The notes under the pieces were generated by a model. That model searched no databases. It saw nothing but the letters and a program-made list of their open reading frames with translations, and was not told where the DNA came from. The position numbers and the translations under genes are program-made. This document shows, piece by piece, positions 1 through 6,023 of a stretch of DNA of 64,000 nucleotides; position 1 is the first letter of the stretch; each line of letters begins with the position of its first letter. This stretch comes from Nitrosomonas sp. (GTDB taxonomy: Bacteria; Pseudomonadota; Gammaproteobacteria; Burkholderiales; Nitrosomonadaceae), in assembly GCA_016708955.1 (NCBI GenBank), contig JADJES010000001.1, positions 62,001-126,000 of the forward strand, written 5' to 3'.

Positions 1-651
1 TATTACGGTTATCGCAATTTCGCGCCGAATGACACTTCCACGAACATTCTGCCGTGGGGCATTCTTATTGGCGGCGAAGAGCTGCACAACAATCACCATG
101 CCTACGTAACTTCCGCCAAGTTATCCAACAAATGGTGGGAATTTGATATCGGCTGGATGTACATTCGCATTCTGGAAATGCTGGGCTTGGCCACGGTAAG
201 TAAGGTGGCGCCTAAGGTTCGCTTTAATCTGCCCAAGACGCCCTGCGACGAAGGCACTTTGCAGGCCGTGATCACCCACCGCTTCGACGTGCTGGCCAAG
301 TTTGCCAATTACCTGAAGCAACCCACAATCACTGAGATTCGCAACCTGCGCGCTCGAGCTATACCCGGTCTGCAAGATGCCCAGGCTCTCGAAGCCGTCA
401 GGCATTGGTTGCAAAATGATATCGGTAAGATAGCGGAAAGAGAACGCGAGGCCTTGGACCAGGCGCTCCATTCCAGTCAAGTACTGAGCACGATCTACGC
501 AATGCGACAAGATCTGGCCGCTTTGTGGAGCAGTTCCACGACATCCAAGGAGCAACTGGTAAAACAACTGGAAAACTGGTGCCGTCGTGCCGAGGAGAGT
601 GACATCAGTGCATTACAGGAATTCTCCCGGAAATTACGCTGTTACGACTAA
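1..651 (+). CDS. Fatty acid desaturase, C-terminal part (gene cut by window start)
   Basis: Frame 1 is open from the first base to a stop at 651, giving 216 visible residues; the N-terminus lies outside the window. The visible part carries a histidine box HNNHH (about residues 29-33), the third iron-binding box of membrane acyl-lipid/acyl-CoA desaturases, inside the family context GEELHNNHH. Such enzymes insert a double bond into membrane acyl chains using a diiron centre. After the box comes a long hydrophilic, helix-rich tail of about 150 residues, seen in the DesA-like branch. DUF3309 follows 21 bp downstream with its own ribosome-binding site. Family assignment is firm; regiospecificity cannot be judged. 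Confidence 0.85.
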   Translation, partial: YYGYRNFAPNDTSTNILPWGILIGGEELHNNHHAYVTSAKLSNKWWEFDIGWMYIRILEMLGLATVSKVAPKVRFNLPKTPCDEGTLQAVITHRFDVLAKFANYLKQPTITEIRNLRARAIPGLQDAQALEAVRHWLQNDIGKIAEREREALDQALHSSQVLSTIYAMRQDLAALWSSSTTSKEQLVKQLENWCRRAEESDISALQEFSRKLRCYD

Positions 652-672
652 TCGTTAGGAAGGAGAACTAAA

Positions 673-831
673 ATGTCTGTAGGAACAATACTTTTAATCA
701 TTCTGATTCTGATGCTGCTTGGTGCGATCCCAACGTGGCCACACAGCAGGGGATGGGGTTATGCGCCCAGCGGCATCCTTGGAACAGTGGTACTGATCTT
801 GCTCATTCTGTTGCTGATGGGCCGAATATAG
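673..831 (+). CDS. DUF3309 family small membrane protein
   Basis: A 52-residue protein with two hydrophobic helices (residues 4-20 and 36-50) joined by a short loop containing PTWPHSRGWGY. This loop, with its conserved W and G residues, is the signature of DUF3309, a family of tiny inner-membrane proteins of unknown function. A good ribosome-binding site (AGGAGA) lies 6-7 bases upstream of the ATG. It is 21 bp from the desaturase and probably shares its transcript. No biochemical role is known for the family. Confidence 0.8.
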   Translation: MSVGTILLIILILMLLGAIPTWPHSRGWGYAPSGILGTVVLILLILLLMGRI

Positions 832-877
832 TGCTCGCATTGATAAGCACGCGAAAAAAAGCATAGCATTTAGGATT

Positions 878-977
878 CTCTGAATAACTTACCCTTGTCA
901 TTCCGTAAGGAGTGAGGAATCTTTGGCAATCAATAGTATAGATTTCTCGCTTTGCTCGAAATGACAGTTATCCAGAG
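878..977. repeat. Miniature inverted repeat, family B, copy 1
   Basis: About 100 bp bounded by inverted ends CTCTGAATAACT and AGTTATCCAGAG. The interior (GAGGAATCTTTGGCAATCAA and a TGCTCGAAATGACA motif) is nearly identical to 17776-17897. It contains no coding potential. It looks like a non-autonomous miniature element lying in the promoter-side spacer of the ferritin-like gene. Confidence 0.7.
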
Positions 978-994
978 GTTTCTGAAAGAAAGTA

Positions 995-1010
995 TGAGCG
1001 GTATCGCACA
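995..1010 (+). promoter_or_regulatory. Palindromic operator, site 1 (TGAGCGGTATCGCACA)
   Basis: Imperfect match to the recurring 16-bp palindrome TGTGCG-N4-CGCACA. It lies 10 bp before a second site (1020-1035), and both precede the ferritin-like gene at 1156. See the regulon finding for the full set. Confidence 0.5.
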
Positions 1011-1019
1011 TAGGCGTTC

Positions 1020-1035
1020 TGTGCTTTAATGCACA
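1020..1035 (+). promoter_or_regulatory. Palindromic operator, site 2 (TGTGCTTTAATGCACA)
   Basis: A symmetric variant of the 16-bp operator. A possible -10 (TATTTC, 1055-1060) begins 19 bp after the site, the spacing seen at the other sites, placing the palindrome near -41 relative to the implied start. It is 121 bp upstream of the ferritin-like ATG. Confidence 0.5.
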
Positions 1036-1155
1036 GAACTCTAACCCGGTTACCTATTTCATCACTGTATGTAAGCAAGTAAATGGCAGCAACCTGTTGT
1101 GGCAACACATTTATCCTTCTAAATTGGGCAAAAAATATCAGCCGGGAGCTCGCCA

Positions 1156-2049
1156 ATGAAAGTACCAAGATTTCGCTCTATTTTCACAGCCGCATCCAAA
1201 CAAGAACGCACTAAAAATTTTGAAAATTATTGGCTCTTTACGCAGCATCACAGTGGAGAGTTGCTTGAAGATGACAAAGATTTAGTAAAAAAACGCGCCA
1301 AATTTCAGTTCTTCCAAGACAATCCCGTTCAGTTACGCACACCGCTCGTCAATCCCGAAGCTTTCTATCGCAATTATGTTGCGATGCAAGATGACCCCAA
1401 AACTTTGGATCGCATGACACTCATGTTGACGGGTATGTATAAATTCGCCCGCCATGAGTGGGTTGGCATTAAAGGCGCTTGGGATGTGGTACCCAATATG
1501 GCCAATTCGCACTCGGTTGAAGACAGAATCAGCCGTGTCCATTTGGCGGAAGAATTTTGCCATGTCCGTTTGTTCGATGAAATGCTGCGTACTTGCGGTT
1601 TGGATAAAGTCGAGTGGGTACCGCTAAGTCCGATTAAAGAAAAAATCTACGAACAATTTCCTAAATTTCCCGGATTTCTAATGGATTCGCCCGCTTTTGT
1701 GACGGAATTGATGGGCGTTACTTACTATTGCCATCTCAATCGTCTGATCGACGAATTATTGGTCGATGAACCAGAAGTACAAAAGCGGTTAAAAGAACTG
1801 CTCGATGAAATTACCATTGATGAAGTTGCTCATGTCGGGCAACGAAGAAACTTTATCGGCCCTATCGGGATACGAATCTCCAAATGGCTAGTAAAACCGT
1901 TTTACACCTTGTTTTTTAACGATATCCCGGAAGTGGCTAAACTATTTGACGTCAACCAGATGATTAAAGATGGCGAGGCGTTTGATTTTAATCACTTGCC
2001 TGATTACATTATCGAAAAAAGCTGGGTTCCTTCCTACTGTAAAGTTTAA
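1156..2049 (+). CDS. Ferritin-like (diiron) protein of unknown function
   Basis: A 297-residue soluble protein with no signal peptide. Two ExxH motifs are visible, EEFCH (E133/H136) and DEVAH (E223/H226), with an acidic residue E184 between them. That is the iron-ligand pattern of helical ferritin-like diiron proteins. I do not recognise the exact family; it is not ferritin, bacterioferritin or the ribonucleotide reductase small subunit. Oxygenase or oxidase activity is possible but unproven. The start is supported by GGGAG seven bases before the ATG. Two tandem operators (995 and 1020) suggest strong control by the Crp/Fnr-type system proposed for this window. It stands alone between the desaturase pair and the DUF883 remnant block. 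Confidence 0.6.
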   Translation: MKVPRFRSIFTAASKQERTKNFENYWLFTQHHSGELLEDDKDLVKKRAKFQFFQDNPVQLRTPLVNPEAFYRNYVAMQDDPKTLDRMTLMLTGMYKFARHEWVGIKGAWDVVPNMANSHSVEDRISRVHLAEEFCHVRLFDEMLRTCGLDKVEWVPLSPIKEKIYEQFPKFPGFLMDSPAFVTELMGVTYYCHLNRLIDELLVDEPEVQKRLKELLDEITIDEVAHVGQRRNFIGPIGIRISKWLVKPFYTLFFNDIPEVAKLFDVNQMIKDGEAFDFNHLPDYIIEKSWVPSYCKV

Positions 2050-2068
2050 AGATTTGTAACTCTCAGGC

Positions 2069-2086
2069 AGCCTGATGAGTCGGGCT
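2069..2086 (+). terminator. Possible terminator after the ferritin-like gene
   Basis: A short stem AGCCTGA/TCGGGCT (one G-T pair) with a TGAG loop lies 20 bp after the stop, followed by a pyrimidine-rich stretch ending in TTTTT at about 2098-2102. The stem is weak and the U-tract is displaced, so this is tentative. Confidence 0.3.
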
Positions 2087-2216
2087 TCTACCCCCTCTTT
2101 TTGAATCCTTTATCGATAACTTCATCGGGTCTGATTACGCGGTTAGCATTCGCTGCCTTGCCCTCCGCAATAACCGTTATTGCGGTAAGAAACCTTCCTC
2201 CGCGCGCCACCCTCAA

Positions 2217-2276
2217 TCACTCCTGCCTGGCAAGATAGCTAGCCTGACCGGCCTCTGCAAGCAATTTGGGCAGCAT
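2217..2276 (-). pseudogene. YqjE-like remnant (19 codons) downstream of DUF883 copy 1
   Basis: Minus-strand ATG to TGA gives only 19 residues beginning MLPKLLAEA. The full-length YqjE-like gene at 10277-10756 begins MLPKLLAEI, and the spacer to the DUF883 stop is almost identical in both places. This copy therefore retains only the first nine or so codons before diverging to a stop. It is part of a decayed duplicate of the 10.2-12.6 kb block. Confidence 0.65.
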
Positions 2277-2289
2277 TTATGTCGACCGT

Positions 2290-2577
2290 TTAACGTTTAT
2301 TACTTAGTAGCATACCGATCACAAAACCACTGCTGAAGGCAACAAGCGCACTGGTAAGCGGGCGTTCTTCGATAGTTCTCTCGATACTTTCTCCGGCCGC
2401 CTTAGTTTGCTTGCGTACAGCTTTTCCAGTGTCTTGAGCCAAGTCGGTAACCTTCTCACCTTGCTTGCTTGCCTGATCCTTCACTGACGTCATCAGCGAT
2501 CCAAGTTCATGCCGGAGGGCGGTAAATTCCTTTCTTAGTTGATCCATTTCTTTGCTAAATTCATCTGCTGATGCCAT
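2290..2577 (-). CDS. DUF883 (ElaB/YqjD-type) membrane-anchored protein, copy 1
   Basis: A 95-residue protein: an amphipathic, charged coiled-coil region (residues 5-70) followed by a single C-terminal hydrophobic anchor ending in MLLSNKR. This is the ElaB/YqjD (DUF883) layout; E. coli members tether ribosomes to the inner membrane in stationary phase. The start MASADEF is supported by GGAGAGC just upstream. It is closely similar to 10770-11057. It lies in a duplicated block in which the partner genes have decayed, yet this reading frame is intact. Operator site 3 lies 122 bp upstream with a -10-like TATTAT 21 bp beyond it. Confidence 0.85.
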   Translation of the reverse strand: MASADEFSKEMDQLRKEFTALRHELGSLMTSVKDQASKQGEKVTDLAQDTGKAVRKQTKAAGESIERTIEERPLTSALVAFSSGFVIGMLLSNKR

Positions 2578-2698
2578 GGTTTGCTCTCCTTTTGAACGAA
2601 TAAATTCGATAATTGATTAACCCAGATACAAATTGCGGGACTAAAACTACAGCCCCGTAGTAGATGTAAAAATAATACCGCACCAATTGTCTGCGGTA

Positions 2699-2714
2699 TG
2701 TACGGTGACACACA
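2699..2714 (-). promoter_or_regulatory. Palindromic operator, site 3 (TGTACGGTGACACACA)
   Basis: Matches TGTGCG-N4-CGCACA with changes at a few positions. On the minus strand a TATTAT hexamer (2677-2672) follows after 21 bp, making a plausible promoter for DUF883 copy 1. The same context (CACAAAGGATGC beside the site) is repeated at site 7 (11517), because the two regions are duplicates. Confidence 0.6.
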
Positions 2715-2824
2715 AAGGATGCGGATGAGTACGGATAATTGCTCAAGGGTGCATGCTTCGATCAAATGGTAAATTGGTCTCGCTGAGTAGCAATTCATTG
2801 GTACCCGCTCTGCATGATCAGATG

Positions 2825-3003
2825 TTACTGTTTATTTTGCAGAAGATTCTCTGTTTCCGCAGCCGTTGCTACTGTCCAAAACTGCACGAGGGTAATGCTC
2901 ACCGCCTTGATAAGGGCCAATGAAAATACCGATAGGAGAAGGAAGAAATTACTTCCGCGATTGAACGGATAAGGTTTGAAAAAGTTGTCAATGCGGCTGC
3001 TAC
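2825..3003 (-). pseudogene. AI-2E family transporter, decayed C-terminal remnant
   Basis: The minus-strand translation ends SITLVQFWTVATAAETENL, matching the C-terminus of the intact AI-2E transporter at 11562-12635 (GVTLVQLWTAQPAAKTENL). Further upstream IDNFFKPYPFNRGSN matches IDNVVRPYLISRGSS. The segment between is shortened and out of frame. Only the last 80 or so codons remain, so this is a dead copy belonging to the duplicated DUF883 block. Confidence 0.7.
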
Positions 3004-3087
3004 AAATATATTCAGGATTGCGATTCGGATAAGCTATCCCGCCGGATAAAAATCCGGGGGAAATAATCGGAACCATTAAACACGCGT

Positions 3088-3351
3088 TTAATGTGTGTTT
3101 GATTCTGTCCCATAATAAGAATGGATACTTTTTGCCCAAGTTTCGTCGGCCATATCGGGCCAGTTGTCCTTATCGAATCCTGGCGCCGCTTTGAGTCGGT
3201 CTTTCTCTTCATTTAATACGAAACACTTGTGCTCCGTATCGAGTGCCAACGCATCCCACGGCACTGCAAAAAGTTTTTCCCCTATCGTTAAGAAACCACC
3301 GAAGGACAGCACGGCGTAGCATACTTTCCCGCTTTTCGTGTCTAACATAAT
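3088..3351 (-). pseudogene. PRC-barrel domain gene, 3' half (split by IS200-type element)
   Basis: Reading from IMLDTKSGKVCYAVLSFGG to the stop, this is the second half of a PRC-barrel protein: the hallmark YAVLSFGGFLTIGEKLFAVP is followed by an acidic tail with DKDNWPDMADE. The first half lies at 3945-4095, on the other side of an insertion. Stress-related PRC-barrel proteins of this kind are small cytoplasmic proteins of unclear role. Both halves look otherwise intact, so the disruption is probably recent. Confidence 0.75.
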
Positions 3352-3950
3352 TAATATAGTAAAACCCCGGCTCTGCCGGGACTCCTGAAGTTTGACCGTT
3401 ACGGCAATCGTCGTACCGTTCTCGTCCCCGAGACGAGGAGTCAAAGATGAAGGAGTACCAAAGTTTGAGTCACACACGCTGGGATTGTAAATACCATGTG
3501 GTATTTATACCAAGAAGCGAAAGAAGCTGATATTCGGTAAGCTTAGGAAGCACATAGGAGCAGTGCTGCATGATCTTGCAAATCAGAAAGAAAGCGTGAT
3601 TGTAGAAGGGCATTTGATGCTGGACCACATCCACATGTGCATAAGCATTCCACCGAAGTACTCGGTATCACATGTTGTGGGTTTTATCAAAGGTAAAGTG
3701 CGATAGCAATAGCGCGTCAATTGGGAAGAAGAAAGAACTTCACGGGAGAAAATTTTTGGGCGCGTGGATATTTTGTTTCGACTGTGGGTTTGGATGAAGA
3801 AATGGTCAGGGCGTATATACGAGATCAGGAAAAGAAGATGAGCGATATGATCAGTTGAAATTGGATATGTAGATGCCGCTTTGCGGCTCACAAACAGCCC
3901 CTTTGAGGGGCTCCAGCTATAAGCCTCCGGCTCTGCCGGAGGTAATTTAA
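3352..3950 (+). mobile_element. IS200/IS605-type insertion sequence (degraded) inside the PRC-barrel gene
   Basis: About 600 bp separates the two halves of a PRC-barrel gene. It is bounded by hairpin-forming ends: CCCCGGCTCTGCCGGG near 3365 and CCTCCGGCTCTGCCGGAGG near 3927-3945. Single-stranded hairpin ends and no target duplication are typical of the IS200/IS605 family. It contains a broken TnpA gene on the plus strand. Exact ends are approximate; they were set by where the PRC-barrel coding sequence stops and resumes. Confidence 0.75.
3447..3872 (+). pseudogene. tnpA: IS200-type Y1 transposase TnpA, frameshifted
   Basis: The start reads MKEYQSLSHTRWDCKYHVVF, the usual opening of IS200 TnpA. 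In other frames follow the HUH motif region (LDHIHMCISIPPKYSVSHV) and the C-terminal RGYFVSTVGLDEE segment. At least two frameshifts and early stops split the roughly 140-codon gene, so it cannot encode a full transposase. TnpA of this family is a single-strand-specific HUH/tyrosine endonuclease. Confidence 0.75.
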
Positions 3951-4095
3951 CTTCTTTGATTTCACCCAAATCTTCCCCTTTATGATTATGGACCTCATTT
4001 CCAATGAGGGTGTCTGCGCCCATAAGAGCAGGTCCAGGTCCACTTTCGTTATTGTTTTTGTACATACCGTAGGTATCGCGATCTTCGTAGCTCAT
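3945..4095 (-). pseudogene. PRC-barrel domain gene, 5' half (split by IS200-type element)
   Basis: Starts MSYEDRDTYGMY and runs through GPALMGADTLIGNEVHNHKG to EDLGEIKE, the first strand region of a PRC-barrel, then runs into the insertion. The ATG at 4095 is preferred over the one at 4101 because AGGAG sits seven bases before it. The 3' half is at 3088-3351. Operator site 4 with a -10-like TATATC (4295-4290) lies about 200 bp upstream. Confidence 0.75.
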
Positions 4096-4119
4096 GTTCA
4101 TCTCCTGTTAAAAATCAAG

Positions 4120-4210
4120 TTAATGCGCTTTCTTGTGGTCATTTTTTAAACCAAAGTTAGCTTGGGTTTTGCCGAAGGTTTTCCTCGATCTTGACTTGAT
4201 GTTTGTTCAT
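4120..4210 (-). pseudogene. Small gene remnant, possibly CsbD-like
   Basis: A minus-strand ATG at 4208-4210 has TAGGAG just upstream and begins MNKHQVKIEEN, stopping after 17 codons. A one-base shift restores a Lys-rich reading (FGKTQANFGLKNDHKKAH) ending at 4120. The start and composition resemble CsbD-type small stress proteins, but the similarity is weak. It would be first in the transcript from operator site 4. Confidence 0.25.
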
Positions 4211-4314
4211 GACGATCTCCTAGTAAATCACTTCGACATTAACCGGATTGTTACACTAAACTTCTAGTGCATCGTTACGGTTTAGCAACGATATAGGCAA
4301 ATTCTATGCGGGTA

Positions 4315-4330
4315 TGTACGCTAGTACACA
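4315..4330 (-). promoter_or_regulatory. Palindromic operator, site 4 (TGTACGCTAGTACACA)
   Basis: Good match to the 16-bp palindrome. On the minus strand TATATC (4295-4290) follows after 19 bp as a -10-like hexamer. It would drive the CsbD-like remnant and the PRC-barrel gene. Confidence 0.6.
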
Positions 4331-4420
4331 TAACTAAATAAACAATCCGGCACGGCGCAGGGGTTAGATAATCCTAATAAAAACATAAGAAATCACTAGA
4401 AAATATCGAATTAGACAGCA

Positions 4421-4470
4421 AAAAAACGGCGGGACTGCCATCTTTAAATTTAATGGGAGTCCCGCCTTTT
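4421..4470 (-). terminator. Rho-independent terminator of the 4536-4931 gene
   Basis: On the minus strand, GGCGGGACT pairs with AGTCCCGCC across a loop of about 20 bases, and the stem is followed by GTTTTTTT. It lies 65 bp after the stop codon. The stem is also flanked by TTTTA on the other side, so it could work in both directions. Confidence 0.8.
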
Positions 4471-4535
4471 ATTACCGCTTCACAGACACGTTGAAGCAGT
4501 CCTAACTAACTTTTAGCTTGATTGATTCTAGCTTC

Positions 4536-4931
4536 TCAATGGTGCTGCTTCGCTTTAGCTTCAGATTTTGCTTGCTCTAATATAGCTTTCGCGGCTTTAT
4601 TGCCTGCTATGTCATCACATTTTTCTTTGGACACATCGTAATTCGCTTCTGCTTTGGCAACACTTACTTTATAGGTGGCTTCTTCAGAGGGTTTGAATTT
4701 AGCTTCAAGCTCTGCTTTTGCGACTTTTTCCTTTCCCTTCGCATCGGCTACGCAGATGTCTTCTGCATTGCCAGTCAGGGATTCGCATTTTTCCTTGTCC
4801 AATTTATACTGGGCTACGATACTTTTTTCCGCTGCTTCGTGTTCATCTTTAGACATATTTTGTGCAATGGCACTTCCGCTAAATGCAAGGCCGAGCGCTA
4901 CCAAGATCGAACTGATATTGAATTTATTCAT
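4536..4931 (-). CDS. Small secreted/periplasmic protein of unknown function
   Basis: 131 residues with a Sec signal peptide (MNKFNISSILVALGLAFSGS, cleavage near AIAQ-N at about residue 24). The mature part is Lys/Glu/Ala-rich and helical. It contains two similar segments, each with a KEKC motif followed by a second Cys (KEKCESLTGNAEDIC and KEKCDDIAGN), a four-cysteine arrangement less one. A truncated copy of this gene is at 29596. Operator site 5 with TATACT 21 bp beyond it lies upstream, and a strong terminator follows. No function is known to me. Confidence 0.75.
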   Translation of the reverse strand: MNKFNISSILVALGLAFSGSAIAQNMSKDEHEAAEKSIVAQYKLDKEKCESLTGNAEDICVADAKGKEKVAKAELEAKFKPSEEATYKVSVAKAEANYDVSKEKCDDIAGNKAAKAILEQAKSEAKAKQHH

Positions 4932-5012
4932 TTTAACTCCTTGAGATTATTGAACAAATCAAGCCGTAATGCACCTGATTTTTTAAGTATATAGCCAAGG
5001 TGCTAATGCGTC

Positions 5013-5028
5013 TGTGTGATACCGTACG
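5013..5028 (-). promoter_or_regulatory. Palindromic operator, site 5 (TGTGTGATACCGTACG)
   Basis: Match to TGTGCG-N4-CGCACA with two changed positions. On the minus strand TATACT (4991-4986) follows after 21 bp, a near-consensus -10. It precedes the small secreted protein gene (ATG at 4931) by 82 bp. Confidence 0.6.
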
Positions 5029-5133
5029 AATAGCGGATTAAATCAATGACGCCCACTGATTGGGTTTGAACCACGCATAAGCTAAATAAGAATATGTGCT
5101 GCACTTTTTGAAATGGGAATTATTAGACAGTTA

Positions 5134-5149
5134 AGTGCGATAGCGCACG
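5134..5149 (+). promoter_or_regulatory. Palindromic operator, site 6 (AGTGCGATAGCGCACG)
   Basis: The inner 14 bases GTGCGATAGCGCAC are a near-perfect palindrome. It faces the DUF4112 gene at 5442, but a family-A miniature repeat (5181-5322) now sits 31 bp downstream, between the operator and the gene. A TATAAA is present at 5176-5181, right at the repeat boundary. Confidence 0.55.
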
Positions 5150-5180
5150 GACACTAAGCTTATTGATTGCCAACATATAA

Positions 5181-5322
5181 AGGGCACTTCTAAAAATCCA
5201 AATTTCGTCACAACACTTCGTTACTCGAAAAAATGTTTCCTTACATATCATGCATATGCTGCGTAACCATTTTTTTCTCGTGCCTCGTTTTGTTTAGAAC
5301 TTTGAATTTTTAGAAGTGCCCT
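5181..5322. repeat. Miniature inverted repeat, family A, copy 1
   Basis: 142 bp with long terminal inverted repeats AGGGCACTTCTAAAAATCC and TTTTTAGAAGTGCCCT. The interior contains CATATCATGCATATGCTGCG. Near-identical copies are at 14135 and 62715 and an interrupted one at 27845. It is non-coding and probably mobilised in trans. It separates operator 6 from the DUF4112 gene. Confidence 0.85.
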
Positions 5323-5441
5323 AAACATATTTCATTTTGAAATTTTGCAAAATTTCAGATGAATTGAGTGGCTAAGCGGCTGACAGTGGCAGCACCATGA
5401 CACGCAAGGCGGCGAGGAATTAAATCCGAAAGAGATAAAGA

Positions 5442-5906
5442 ATGGACAAAGCACAAATTAAACAAGATAAATTAAATCAACTCGCATGGTTAATGGATAG
5501 CTACTTTCGTATTCCAGGCACGCAGATACGTTTTGGTCTGGATGGTCTAATTGGATTGATCCCCGGATTCGGAGACGCGCTAGGCGCGGTCATCTCAAGT
5601 CACATCCTGACACAAGCAGCTCAGATGGGTGTTCCAAAGTCTATTCTTCTGAAAATGGCATTCAATATTGGATTTGATGCCATTCTGGGCATTGTTCCTG
5701 TTATTGGAGATGTATCGGATATCGTCTGGAAGGCCAATCAACGGAATGTACAATTGCTAAATGATTACCTTAACCAACCGGAAGAAACTGTAATTCATAG
5801 TCGTTTATTTGTTGGGATTTTAGGTCTTTTAGTATTCGGTCTAGTGGCTTTTATTGGTTTATTAGGTTTTCTGGTGATGCGTTGGCTTTGGTTATCAGTC
5901 CAATGA
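5442..5906 (+). CDS. DUF4112 family membrane protein
   Basis: 154 residues. Residues 25-105 match the DUF4112 pattern: FRIPGTQIRFGLDGLIGLIP, GFGDALGAVIS, and IGFDAILGIVPVIGDVSDIVWKANQRN. A C-terminal hydrophobic helix follows (about 122-150). The function of the family is unknown; members are small inner-membrane proteins. A purine-rich AAAGAGATAAAGA precedes the ATG. The promoter side has operator 6 but is separated from it by a miniature repeat. Confidence 0.8.
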   Translation: MDKAQIKQDKLNQLAWLMDSYFRIPGTQIRFGLDGLIGLIPGFGDALGAVISSHILTQAAQMGVPKSILLKMAFNIGFDAILGIVPVIGDVSDIVWKANQRNVQLLNDYLNQPEETVIHSRLFVGILGLLVFGLVAFIGLLGFLVMRWLWLSVQ

Positions 5907-6023
5907 GGCTGAATTTACAAAATCATCCAGCCCCCCGCATTCGCTTGCCTCAGTCAAAAGCCTAAATAGCATCTTGCCAAAAAATCGGCATATAGAAAGT
6001 CACACACAGCGAAAAAAATCCAG

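Noticed and set aside
2535..2798. 87-codon minus-strand frame overlapping the DUF883 start
   Set aside because: It crosses the promoter and operator region and has no family match.
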